Shown here: piece after piece, positions 7,219-15,718 of the stretch
How positions within the stretch are numbered: the first letter of the stretch is position 1
Layout of the letters: each line of letters begins with the position of its first letter
NCBI RefSeq assembly: GCF_913020055.1
Contig: NZ_CAJWCF010000023.1
Span: forward strand, 1-47,446
DNA length: 47,446 nucleotides
Reading direction: 5' to 3'
Source of the DNA: an uncultured Paraglaciecola sp.
Lineage (GTDB): Bacteria; Pseudomonadota; Gammaproteobacteria; Enterobacterales; Alteromonadaceae
The notes under the pieces: generated by a model
What the model was told of the DNA's origin: nothing
The model's database searches: none
What the model saw: only the letters and a program-made list of their open reading frames with translations
Translations under genes and position numbers: made by a program

Positions 7219-8160
7219 ATGAGCCACAAAATTATACTAGATACCGATCCGGGTATTGACGATGCAATGGCAATTTTCTTTGCCTTTCAACACCCTGAAA
7301 TAGATGTGTTAGGACTGACCACTGTATTTGGTAACGTGCCTGTTGATATGGCGGCCAAAAACGCCATTACTTTGTGTGCATTGGCGGATAAAAAGATCCC
7401 AGTATGCAAGGGTGTGGGAATGCCATGGGTTGGCAAAGAATCAGGATACGCACATTTTGTGCACGGTGATGATGGTTTTGGCAATATCAATTTTCCTGCG
7501 ATTAAAGGTGAACTAGATCCCCGCAGTTCGGCGCAGTTTATTGTTGATAAAGCACGTGAGTTCCCGGGTGAAATCACTGTTGTTGCTATTGGCCCATTGG
7601 GTAATTTAGCCCTAGCTTTGCGTCTTGAACCTGAACTACCAAAGTTGCTCAAAGCAGTTTCTATTATGGGCGGCGCTGCCTTTGTACGTGGAAATGTTAC
7701 GCCTGTGGCAGAAGCCAATATATGGAATGACGCATACGCTGCAGAAATTGTATTTGGTGCTGATTGGGAACTCAATATGTTTGGTTTAGATGTGACTAAC
7801 TCTTGCCCATTTACACCAGATTTTTTGACTCAACTTAAACAAAACAACCCTAAACTAGGTGGTTTTGTACACGATGCAGCGCAATTTTATGTGCAGTTTT
7901 ACTCACAAAATAGAGATGAAGATGTATGTTTCTTCCACGACGCTATGCCCATTGCACATCTAATTGACCCAAGCTTGTTTGAATTACAAACCGGTCATGC
8001 AAGAGTGTCCACTGATCCTTTAAATATTGGTCAAACCTCAGTAGCGCTGCCTAATACTACGACTAGCCCTGACTGGCTTAACGCACAGAAAATCAATGTA
8101 GCAGTTAAGGTAAACAATGAACGTTTGACTCAGTTGTACATAGATACTTACGGCAGATAA
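7219..8160 (+). CDS. Inosine/uridine-preferring nucleoside hydrolase (IunH/Rih type)
   Basis: A 313-residue ribonucleoside hydrolase that cleaves nucleosides to ribose and free base. The calcium-binding aspartate cluster DTDPGIDDA (residues 8-16) is diagnostic. Further family features are TTVFGNVP, the IGPLGNLALAL loop, MGGAAFVRGNVTPVAEANIWNDAYAAE, and the C-terminal HDAMPIAH, where the leading histidine corresponds to the usual HDP catalytic motif (here HDA). The start has a strong ribosome binding site (AGGGAG, 8 bases before ATG). There is no signal peptide, so nucleosides must be imported. With the ribokinase just upstream and rpiA about 2.4 kb downstream, it fits a nucleoside to pentose phosphate route. 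Base preference cannot be told. Confidence 0.92.
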   Translation: MSHKIILDTDPGIDDAMAIFFAFQHPEIDVLGLTTVFGNVPVDMAAKNAITLCALADKKIPVCKGVGMPWVGKESGYAHFVHGDDGFGNINFPAIKGELDPRSSAQFIVDKAREFPGEITVVAIGPLGNLALALRLEPELPKLLKAVSIMGGAAFVRGNVTPVAEANIWNDAYAAEIVFGADWELNMFGLDVTNSCPFTPDFLTQLKQNNPKLGGFVHDAAQFYVQFYSQNRDEDVCFFHDAMPIAHLIDPSLFELQTGHARVSTDPLNIGQTSVALPNTTTSPDWLNAQKINVAVKVNNERLTQLYIDTYGR

Positions 8161-8189
8161 TATGGTTTGGTGAGAAAATAAATTATGTT

Positions 8190-9851
8190 ATGGTCTTGTG
8201 TATTGCGAGACCAATTATGTATATACAAATGAAAATTGCCCCTCCAACATTAGACGAAGCAGCTCGCTTAAAAGCGCTCTACGACTATGACTTATTAGAC
8301 ACTGAAGCTGAAAAAATTTTTGACGACTTAACTCAGCTTGCCGCAAAAATTTGTGATACCCCGATAACTTTAATTAGCTTGGTTGATGCCGACAGGCAGT
8401 GGTTTAAATCTAAAGTTGGATTAGACGCAGAAGAAACCTCCAGAGATATCGCATTTTGTGCCCATGCCATTCATCAAAAAGAAATTTTTGAAGTCGAAGA
8501 TACCCTGCTAGATGAACGTTTTTGTGACAACCCTCTCGTTACCTCCGCACCGAATATTCGTTTTTATGCAGGTACACCTTTAGTCAGCCACAACGGACAT
8601 GCGATTGGCACATTATGCGTAATTGATGACAAACCTAATAAATTGACCGAAATTCAGCGTCAAGCCCTTGAAGTTTTAGGCAGATCAGTCATTTCACAAA
8701 TGGAATTGCGAAAAAATATTAAAGAGCTGAAACAAGCCAACGAACATAAAACCGAATTTTTATCTAATATGAGTCACGAACTACGCACTCCACTCAATGC
8801 GATTATTGGTTTTAGCCGTTTGATGTTAGATGATATTAATCATCACAAATTACCTGCAAAATTTTCTGAGTATATAAGCCATATAGACTACTCAGGTAAA
8901 CGGTTGTTAAGCGTAGTGAATTCAGTTATTGATTTAAATAAAATTGAAGCTGGCATGATGCAAGTCCAAGTCGAACTGATTTGCATAAGAGAGTTCATCA
9001 AAGATTTAGAAGGCATGTTAGCGATTACAGCCAACGAAAAAGATGTAGCTTTTTTGGTAAATATTAGTGATAACGTACCGACTCATTTAACTATCGATCA
9101 CGCCAAAATCAGCCAAATTATTACCAACTTAGTGCATAACGCGATTAAGTTTACGGATAGCGGCAAGTGGGTCAAAGTTGAGTTTTCCCTTAATGATGAA
9201 AACCTTATGATCACCGTTGCAGATCAAGGGGCCGGCATTTCATCTACCGATCAAACAAAATTATTTGGTAAATTTCAACAAGTCGGACAGTCCAAAAGTT
9301 CAGAAGGTAGTGGTCTAGGCTTATCAATTACACTTGGATTAGTGGAGCTTTTAGGTGGCACAATAAAGGTTTTGAGTACCCTAGGTTCAGGCAGTATTTT
9401 TAAAGTGATGTTGCCACAACAAAGTCATCATGACGTTTTGCAAAAAAGTGTTGTTCAAGAAAAAGCAAATTTTGACCGCAGCAGCCAGATATTAATAGTA
9501 GAAGACAATGAAATCAATCAAGCAGTTATGCTTGCCGTATTTGAATCTTTGCATACCTCTGTCACTATTGCTGGGACAGGCGAAGAGGCTTTAGAGATAG
9601 TCAATGATAGACATTTTGATCTGATCTTAATGGACATTCACTTACCTGGTATTGATGGCCGTCAAACCTCCGAAAAGATTAAACAAAACTATCCACAGCT
9701 CCCCATTATTGCTTTATCAGCCGACGCATTTAACCAGCATAAGTTTAACGAAAATGATAAAATTTGGGTTGAGTATTTATGTAAACCCTTGGAAAAAGAA
9801 AAACTTGTTCAAGCACTCAATCGCTTTATTCCTCTTTCTCCAAATACCTAA
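8190..9851 (+). CDS. GAF-domain hybrid sensor histidine kinase with C-terminal receiver
   Basis: A cytosolic hybrid kinase of up to 553 residues. Order: GAF sensor (about 25-170, with ITLISLVDADRQWFKSKVGL, FCAHAI and GTLCVID), HisKA with phospho-acceptor H196 in FLSNMSHELRTPLNAIIGFS, HATPase with N box NLVHNAIKF near 317, G1 DQGAGI and G2 GSGLGLS, then a receiver with the acidic pair in VEDNEIN, phospho-acceptor D482 in LMDIHLPG and K532 in CKP. No transmembrane segment is present, so the signal is internal; it is often unknown for this GAF subtype. The start is uncertain: ATGs at 8190, 8217 and 8229 are in frame, and homologues usually begin near the last. No partner regulator is adjacent. 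It may be cotranscribed with the nucleoside hydrolase and ygfA. Confidence 0.9.
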   Translation: MVLCIARPIMYIQMKIAPPTLDEAARLKALYDYDLLDTEAEKIFDDLTQLAAKICDTPITLISLVDADRQWFKSKVGLDAEETSRDIAFCAHAIHQKEIFEVEDTLLDERFCDNPLVTSAPNIRFYAGTPLVSHNGHAIGTLCVIDDKPNKLTEIQRQALEVLGRSVISQMELRKNIKELKQANEHKTEFLSNMSHELRTPLNAIIGFSRLMLDDINHHKLPAKFSEYISHIDYSGKRLLSVVNSVIDLNKIEAGMMQVQVELICIREFIKDLEGMLAITANEKDVAFLVNISDNVPTHLTIDHAKISQIITNLVHNAIKFTDSGKWVKVEFSLNDENLMITVADQGAGISSTDQTKLFGKFQQVGQSKSSEGSGLGLSITLGLVELLGGTIKVLSTLGSGSIFKVMLPQQSHHDVLQKSVVQEKANFDRSSQILIVEDNEINQAVMLAVFESLHTSVTIAGTGEEALEIVNDRHFDLILMDIHLPGIDGRQTSEKIKQNYPQLPIIALSADAFNQHKFNENDKIWVEYLCKPLEKEKLVQALNRFIPLSPNT

Positions 9852-9871
9852 ATTATGTAGGTTTAAAAATA

Positions 9872-10465
9872 GTGCAAAGACAAAAAATACGCACAGAGTA
9901 TCGCAATAAGCGTCAAGCATTGTCGGCTCAGCAACAATCCACAGCGGCAAATAATCTATTAACAAGCTGTCTTTCATCTACCATACTCGCTCAAGCAAAA
10001 ACTATTGCCTGTTATATTGCAAATGATGGTGAAATTGACCCGAGTGCAATTATTGATTATTGCTGGCAACAAGGTAAACGTGTATTGCTACCAGTTTTAC
10101 ATCCTTTTAGTAAAGGGCATCTGCTGTTTGTGGAATATCATCCTAACTCAGCCAGCCGAAAAAACGTTTATGGCATAGATGAACCCATAGTCACCAGCAC
10201 AAACATACATACTCTAGACACTATTGAACTGATATTAACGCCACTGGTTGCCTTTGATGCCCAAGGCAATAGATTAGGCATGGGGGGCGGATATTACGAT
10301 CGTACTTTAGCCCCTATTCGTCGAGATTCATTACCCACTCAACTCGTTGGATTGGCGCATACTTGCCAACAAACAGATAAGTTACTCGCCGATAGTTGGG
10401 ATATCCCGTTAGATGGTATTGCCACGCCAGAACAATTTTTTGATATAAAAAAACACGGTGCTTGA
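9872..10465 (+). CDS. ygfA: 5-formyltetrahydrofolate cyclo-ligase (YgfA)
   Basis: A 197-residue enzyme that converts 5-formyltetrahydrofolate to 5,10-methenyltetrahydrofolate with ATP. Family marks are the basic N-terminus RQKIRTEYRNKRQAL, the AC-YIANDGEIDP segment, KRVLLPVL, and the nucleotide/folate loop DAQGNRLGMGGGYYDRTL. The start is a GTG at 9872, 20 bases after the kinase stop codon, with a weak TAGG upstream; no ATG fits the conserved N-terminus. In E. coli the gene follows 6S RNA directly and the two are cotranscribed. Here about 4.2 kb intervenes, so that coupling is lost or runs through a long transcript. Confidence 0.93.
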   Translation: MQRQKIRTEYRNKRQALSAQQQSTAANNLLTSCLSSTILAQAKTIACYIANDGEIDPSAIIDYCWQQGKRVLLPVLHPFSKGHLLFVEYHPNSASRKNVYGIDEPIVTSTNIHTLDTIELILTPLVAFDAQGNRLGMGGGYYDRTLAPIRRDSLPTQLVGLAHTCQQTDKLLADSWDIPLDGIATPEQFFDIKKHGA

Positions 10466-10518
10466 GTTACACTTTAAACAACCAAGCGTTTATGCAGATC
10501 AATAGGCCCTAAAAACAC

Positions 10519-11175
10519 ATGACACAAGATGAAAAAAAGAAAGCCGCAGCCCAAGCAGCCTTAAAATATGTAAAAAAAGACACTATTGTCGGTGTTGGCA
10601 CAGGTTCAACCGTTAATTATTTTATCGATGCACTAGAGGATGTAAAACGTGACATTCAAGGAGCAGTGTCGAGCTCAGAAGCATCAACGGAACGTTTAAA
10701 AGCCATGGGCATTGAAGTATTTGATCTCAATTCAGTGGATAAATTTGATATTTATGTGGATGGCGCAGATGAAATTACCAAACACAAACATATGATTAAA
10801 GGTGGTGGCGCAGCACTTACTCGAGAAAAAATCGTTGCGGCTGTTGCTGAGACCTTTATTTGTATTATTGATGATACTAAACAAGTGCCTATGTTAGGTC
10901 AGTTTCCATTGCCAGTTGAAGTGATCCCCATGGCCCGTTCTTATGTGGCCAGAGAAATAGTCAAACTAGGTGGCGATCCCGCCTATCGCCAGGGTGTTGT
11001 CACGGATAATGGTAATGTAATTTTGGATGTGCACAATTTGACAATACTCAATCCAGTTGAACTAGAAAGACAACTTAACGCCATAGTTGGCGTGGTAACC
11101 AACGGTTTATTTGCTAACCGTGGTGCTGACATAGTATTAATTGGCAATAATGATGGTGTTGAAACAATAAACTAA
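10519..11175 (+). CDS. rpiA: Ribose-5-phosphate isomerase A
   Basis: A 218-residue enzyme that interconverts ribose-5-phosphate and ribulose-5-phosphate in the pentose phosphate pathway. Conserved features are [16 protein letters not shown] (phosphate loop), [24 protein letters not shown] (catalytic aspartate in DGADEI), and [14 protein letters not shown] with the catalytic glutamate. Length matches E. coli RpiA (219). It lies 53 bases after ygfA on the same strand, an order shared with many gammaproteobacteria. It would also take up ribose-5-phosphate made by the ribokinase and nucleoside hydrolase encoded upstream. Confidence 0.97.
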   Translation: MTQDEKKKAAAQAALKYVKKDTIVGVGTGSTVNYFIDALEDVKRDIQGAVSSSEASTERLKAMGIEVFDLNSVDKFDIYVDGADEITKHKHMIKGGGAALTREKIVAAVAETFICIIDDTKQVPMLGQFPLPVEVIPMARSYVAREIVKLGGDPAYRQGVVTDNGNVILDVHNLTILNPVELERQLNAIVGVVTNGLFANRGADIVLIGNNDGVETIN

Positions 11176-11188
11176 TTGAACCACTTAA

Positions 11189-11222
11189 TTCGCGGCTCAA
11201 AACCTTCTGTTGTGGCCGCGAA
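11189..11222. terminator. GC-rich inverted repeat between convergent rpiA and GH51
   Basis: TTCGCGGC (11189-11196) pairs with GCCGCGAA (11215-11222) across an 18-base loop. It sits in the 65-base gap between two convergent genes, where a shared terminator is expected. There is no T run on either side, so it is a weak intrinsic-terminator candidate. Confidence 0.4.
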
Positions 11223-11240
11223 CAATCATCCTATCAAATC

Positions 11241-12821
11241 CTACTCAATCGAAAAAACCACAATAGATTTAGGCGCCAGCATAAAACTCAGATCACCATT
11301 TTTTGCGTTGACTGAAATTGAAGCAGGTTGAATAACATGTGGATTTTCAAAGGTATTGTGAGTATCGAGTTTATTACCCGTTAATATTTGGCCAACGGCT
11401 GTATGCAGCGATTGTTCTGCTTTTATCGTAAGGCTCTCGGCATTATTTGCATCAACATTGGCCAGTGCCAAATAGAGTTTTCCATCTTTACCTATTCCTG
11501 CTGAGGCACTGATTTTGGACAACTTTTCGTCGCCAAATTGATATTGCTCACCGCCTAAAATGGATACGGGAATAGAAACCGCATCTTGAAATGGCACATA
11601 CATTTTAAATATATGATAAGTAGGCGTAAGCAGCATTTTTTCTTTATCAGTTAAAATCATGGCCTGCAAAACATTCACCATTTGTGCAATATTGGTCATA
11701 TGAATACGTTCAGCATACTGATGAAACAGGTTCAAATTTAATGCTGCGACCATAGCGTCGCGTAACGTATTTTGTTGATATAAAAATCCAGGATCATCAC
11801 CTTCAGCGGCATCATACCAAGTGCCCCATTCATCCACATAAAAGCCCACTTTTTTATCGGGATCATGCTCGTCTAAAATGGCCAGGTTATTCTTTATAAA
11901 CCCTTCCATACGTAAAGTATTTTTTAAAGTTGAAAACCATTCTTTTTCATCAAAATTCAGTGCACTGCCTTTCTTATCCCAATTGCCGGTTGGTAGAGTG
12001 TAATAATGATGACTGATAGCTTGCATGCGCATTGCCCAAGAACTTTCAACATTTTTAATCAGGTGTTCTGTCCATTCCAGTTGTTCGGTATGGCCACCGC
12101 TGGCGATCATAACTGGCTGATTGTCGCCAGGTGTTTTTAAAAAGCTCGCATAATGTTTATATAGGTTGGTGTAATACTCGGGGGTCATTGAACCACCACA
12201 TCCCCATGCCTCGTTACCTATGGCAAAATAATCCACTTTCCAAGGCTTATCTCGCCCATTCTTACGGCGCAAATTAGCATGGGTACTTTGGGAGTCACAG
12301 ATCATATATTCTATCCACTGCGCCATTTCTTTTGACGTGCCCGTTCCCAAGTTACCGTTAATATACACTTCGGCTCCAAGCAGCTCGGCAAAATCAAAAA
12401 GTTCGTGGGTACCAAAAGCATTGTTGTCGGTCACACCACCCCAGTTGGTATTGACGGTTACGGTTCGTTGATCACGTGGTCCTATTCCATCTCGCCAATG
12501 GTATTCGTCAGCAAAACAACCGCCAGGCCAACGCACTAAGGGAACTTCCAGTTCCTGCAATGCGGTTAATACATCAGTACGAAAGCCATTAACATTTTCA
12601 ATTTTTGAGCCTTCACCTACCCATACGCCTTCATATATGCCTCGGCCTAAATGTTCCATAAACTGACCATAAATATTCTTATTAATGATCGCACCCGGGC
12701 TGTTGGTATCGAGTTGAATGACCGTTTCAGCATTAGGCTGAGAGATAAAAAGAACAGCCATCAAACAATAGAGAGCAGGTAGTTTTGTTACTCTGCTTTG
12801 GAAAACTTTATTAAAATTCAT
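11241..12821 (-). CDS. Secreted GH51 alpha-L-arabinofuranosidase
   Basis: A 526-residue glycoside hydrolase family 51 enzyme, which releases terminal arabinofuranose from arabinan, arabinoxylan or arabinogalactan. A signal peptide covers about residues 1-31 (LPALYCLMAVLFISQPNAE), so it acts in the periplasm or outside. The barrel includes YGQFMEHLGRGIYEGVW, VRWPGGCFADEYHWRDGIGP, the acid/base glutamate E204 in AIGNEAWGCGG, and the nucleophile E331 in YVDEWGTWYD. The C-terminal jelly-roll region contains LALANVDANN. It lies 9 bases downstream of a GH35-type gene, so the two form an operon. No TonB-dependent receptor or regulator is adjacent, so this is not a full utilisation locus. Confidence 0.93.
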   Translation of the reverse strand: MNFNKVFQSRVTKLPALYCLMAVLFISQPNAETVIQLDTNSPGAIINKNIYGQFMEHLGRGIYEGVWVGEGSKIENVNGFRTDVLTALQELEVPLVRWPGGCFADEYHWRDGIGPRDQRTVTVNTNWGGVTDNNAFGTHELFDFAELLGAEVYINGNLGTGTSKEMAQWIEYMICDSQSTHANLRRKNGRDKPWKVDYFAIGNEAWGCGGSMTPEYYTNLYKHYASFLKTPGDNQPVMIASGGHTEQLEWTEHLIKNVESSWAMRMQAISHHYYTLPTGNWDKKGSALNFDEKEWFSTLKNTLRMEGFIKNNLAILDEHDPDKKVGFYVDEWGTWYDAAEGDDPGFLYQQNTLRDAMVAALNLNLFHQYAERIHMTNIAQMVNVLQAMILTDKEKMLLTPTYHIFKMYVPFQDAVSIPVSILGGEQYQFGDEKLSKISASAGIGKDGKLYLALANVDANNAESLTIKAEQSLHTAVGQILTGNKLDTHNTFENPHVIQPASISVNAKNGDLSFMLAPKSIVVFSIE

Positions 12822-12830
12822 GTGGGTTTC

Positions 12831-14459
12831 TCATTCGTAGTTGTAAAGTGCTAGTTTCTGAATCTGATAATTGTCCATAAAAATACGCACATGCCTTCCT
12901 TGATGTGTTTGGTCACCATTTAAATGTCTAACAACAGTCCATTTTTCATCATCGAACCGGCCTTCATCCACTTTTAAGATGCCGACATTTAGCTCTGGAT
13001 TAGTAAGGTTTTTGAAGGTTATAACAACGCCCGTTCCGGCAATATAAAACTCATTTTCAGTTGTTTGAACTATGATGGCCGCGGCTGTTTTCCATACATC
13101 ATCTTTGGCGCTCGCTTCCCACCCTAAGGTATGACTGTGCTTAACCGTAAATTCATAGTCGCCCATAGTTAGCACTGTTTGTTGATTGTTTTTATCTATC
13201 AACACCGCATCTATTTTTCCTTGCCCCTGATGTTTGGTTATCACAGGCGTTAACTGGTTAAGTAAATAATACATTTTGCCCAAGTCTTCGTTTTCAGGCT
13301 GATCTTTTGATTCAATAGAAAAAAGTGAGAAACCTATCGCTTCATAGTGACCAATTACAAAAGCAGCTTTAGCCGCCGCGGTGTTATCAAAGCGATGTTC
13401 GGGAATAAATAATGGATTTTGCTGCCGGGTATATAAATCACTCCAATGTTTGATATCCGGCACATAAAAATCAGGCGCAAGAAAGTCGATAGATGGCGCA
13501 CCCGCTTTCCATACATCCATTAAGTGTGGAAGAGGCCCAGCACTAGGGTATCCCTTACCTGGTTTAGCATTGGGGCTATTTAATGCAGCATTAACAAACA
13601 TTGGAAGTGGATAAACCGCTTTACCTGATTGAATTAAAGCATGGGTGAATTGTGCGTAAAACCAAGCCATAAAAATTTCGTCAGTATGGGTGCCAATACC
13701 AAAAACATCTTGCCATGTGCCTGATGTTTTAAAGCCGTTTTGTTGCCAAACCAGATAAAACTCTGGCACTAGGTTTTGTTTGTGTAGCGCTAGGTAATTT
13801 AACAAGTTTGATGGTACATCTTGCTGAAATTGCTGATTAGCGAGTGCGCTATGATCTCTTGCAGTCGGTAACATGCCAATTTCGTTTTCTGTTTGCAGCA
13901 TAATGACAGTGTGTTTTTTACCATCCACCTTTTTGATGTGGCGCACTAATGCGGTATAGGCACTTACGTCAGCCTGTAAATTGTTTTGGCTAAAAGGGGT
14001 TAAAATTTCATGGCTGTTGCCGTTATTATCTTTTATCCGGGGAAAACGCTGCTGATCTTGCTTCACCCAAGATGGGACGTGGCTAGACATGCTATTTTTC
14101 CAAGCACCAAACCATAAAAACACCAATTTTAAATCTTGCTTTCTCGCCTCATATATCAATTGTTCAACTAATTTGAAATCAAACACCCCCTCTTTTTGTT
14201 CAATTAATTCCCAGTAAATTGGCACTAAAACAGTATTAAGGTTTAGTGCTTTAAGCTCTGGCCAGACCGACTGCATTGATTCCATGCTAGTTGCCGTGGA
14301 GTTACCTAACTCTCCGCCCAATATAAGATAAGGTTTTGAATTGACAATCAGCTGTGTGGTATTGCCCACTTTATTCAGATGAGGAATTTTGTCTTTAGAA
14401 AATGATGTTTGAGGTAGCAGTAACACCAAGAAAATTACGAATTTGTTGAACAGTTTCAA
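12831..14459 (-). CDS. Secreted GH35-type beta-galactosidase with DUF5597-like C-terminal region
   Basis: A 542-residue family 35 type enzyme, expected to release beta-linked galactose from oligosaccharides or polysaccharide side chains. Key sites, numbered from the longest open start at 14492, are the acid/base E204 in LQTENEIG and the probable nucleophile E365 in FIPEHRFDN. PIYWELIEQKEGVFDF is the usual barrel segment, and the last 150 residues fit the DUF5597 beta-domain found in such proteins. No ATG fits the N-terminus. TTG codons occur at 14492 and 14459; I choose 14459 because it gives a clean signal peptide, MKLFNKFVIFLVLLLPQTSFS. It is the first gene of the GH35-GH51 pair. Substrate specificity is inferred from family only. 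Confidence 0.82.
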   Translation of the reverse strand: MKLFNKFVIFLVLLLPQTSFSKDKIPHLNKVGNTTQLIVNSKPYLILGGELGNSTATSMESMQSVWPELKALNLNTVLVPIYWELIEQKEGVFDFKLVEQLIYEARKQDLKLVFLWFGAWKNSMSSHVPSWVKQDQQRFPRIKDNNGNSHEILTPFSQNNLQADVSAYTALVRHIKKVDGKKHTVIMLQTENEIGMLPTARDHSALANQQFQQDVPSNLLNYLALHKQNLVPEFYLVWQQNGFKTSGTWQDVFGIGTHTDEIFMAWFYAQFTHALIQSGKAVYPLPMFVNAALNSPNAKPGKGYPSAGPLPHLMDVWKAGAPSIDFLAPDFYVPDIKHWSDLYTRQQNPLFIPEHRFDNTAAAKAAFVIGHYEAIGFSLFSIESKDQPENEDLGKMYYLLNQLTPVITKHQGQGKIDAVLIDKNNQQTVLTMGDYEFTVKHSHTLGWEASAKDDVWKTAAAIIVQTTENEFYIAGTGVVITFKNLTNPELNVGILKVDEGRFDDEKWTVVRHLNGDQTHQGRHVRIFMDNYQIQKLALYNYE

Positions 14460-14766
14460 TGTGATAATTCCAGTTGCACAATATCGACTCAATGCTTGAG
14501 CTTACCAGAACAACAAAACCATTTACGTTTGTTAAATTTCAAACAAGGATTACGAAAATCTCTTTATCACTTGCAATATTTAACTAACAACACATTTAAA
14601 AGCTGCATTAATTTGGCCTGAGCACACCTAGCTTTTAAGAACATACAAACATTCATTCTATGAAGCTTTGCCAATTCGCTAAATAAAGTTTTTTTGAATC
14701 AAACCAACACCTACTATCGATTCATACTCAGAAAATCAATATTCAAAATCATTAAGGGATACCATC

Positions 14767-15654
14767 ATGTCGAACGAATTTGCAGGTAAAACAGCTATTA
14801 TTTCCGGAGGAGCAGGAGGCATTGGTTTTGCTCTTGCTGAAGAATTTGGGCAACTGGGTATGAACATAGTGATTGCTGATATTGACCAAACCCAACTTGC
14901 AGCGGCAGAACAAACATTACGTGACGCTGATATCCAAGTCTTAGCTTGTCCACTAGACGTCACCAACTATCAACAGTGGGAAGACACTGTAGCTGCCGCC
15001 GAAGCAAAATTTGGTAATATTCACATGTTGGTGAATAACGCTGGTGTCGGTGGTGTTCCTGGCTCCATAGAAGACACCAAACTCGAAACGTGGAAATGGG
15101 TTATGGATGTAAATGTAATGGGCGTAGTGAATGGTACACAAGCTGTTGGCCCAAGCATGAAACGCCATGGCCAAGGTGGTTGGATTATTAATGTAGCCTC
15201 AATTGCTGGCATGAATGGTGTGGCTTATTCTGGTGCCTATGCCGCTTCAAAAGCAGCGGTCGTTTCCATGTCAGAGAGTTGGGCCGTTGAATTGAAAAAG
15301 TATAATATTGCCGTGTCAGCGTTGTGCCCTGCTTTTGTTAAAACTAGAATTCATGAATCATTACGTAACCTTCAACCCGAATATAAAGAAGTTAAAAATC
15401 AAGGGGCCAATAAAGCAAAGTCTGGAGGCGGAAAAAACATCGCCAAAGAATTAGTGGAATCTGGTATTCCCACTTCTGTGTTAGCTAAACGTGTAGTGGA
15501 GGCCCTGCAATCAGGACAAACTTATATATTCACTCACCCAAATTTCCGCGCACCAATTGCTTATAGAGCATCATTGTTAGATGCAGCATTTGCCGATGCT
15601 GAAAATAGCCCAATTGTGAGTCACTTAAAAGATGATGAAATAAAGATGTTATAA
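14767..15654 (+). CDS. Short-chain dehydrogenase/reductase (SDR)
   Basis: A 295-residue classical SDR. The Rossmann fold begins with IISGGAGGIGFALAEEFG (the TGxxxGxG motif with S for T), followed by a dinucleotide-selecting ADIDQ, NNAG at about 90-93, and the catalytic triad S145, Y158 and K162 in VASIAGMNGVAYSGAYAASK. D38 after the second strand suggests NAD(H) preference. The C-terminal region is longer than in minimal SDRs and resembles SDRs acting on lipids or alcohols; the substrate is unknown. The start has a good ribosome binding site (AAGGGA, 7 bases before ATG). It stands alone between the divergent GH35 gene and a convergent terminator. Confidence 0.9.
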   Translation: MSNEFAGKTAIISGGAGGIGFALAEEFGQLGMNIVIADIDQTQLAAAEQTLRDADIQVLACPLDVTNYQQWEDTVAAAEAKFGNIHMLVNNAGVGGVPGSIEDTKLETWKWVMDVNVMGVVNGTQAVGPSMKRHGQGGWIINVASIAGMNGVAYSGAYAASKAAVVSMSESWAVELKKYNIAVSALCPAFVKTRIHESLRNLQPEYKEVKNQGANKAKSGGGKNIAKELVESGIPTSVLAKRVVEALQSGQTYIFTHPNFRAPIAYRASLLDAAFADAENSPIVSHLKDDEIKML

Positions 15655-15658
15655 GCGT

Positions 15659-15699
15659 TTTTTACCACCGTGGATATCAATTATTCACGGTGGTAAAAA
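15659..15699. terminator. Strong bidirectional intrinsic terminator between the SDR gene and mtnK
   Basis: TTTTTACCACCGTG (15659-15672) pairs perfectly with CACGGTGGTAAAAA (15686-15699) across a 13-base loop. The stem ends in A/T runs on both sides, so it should stop transcription of both convergent genes. Confidence 0.88.
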
Positions 15700-15718
15700 T
15701 TTGAAACTTTGCTTTAGA

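Noticed and set aside
7287..7775. 162-codon minus-strand open frame
   Set aside because: It is antisense to the nucleoside hydrolase gene, with low-complexity Pro/Ser/Ala-rich translation and no family features.
9652..9909. Overlapping 85-codon frame at the end of the histidine kinase gene
   Set aside because: It is an alternative frame of the receiver domain coding region and stops inside ygfA.
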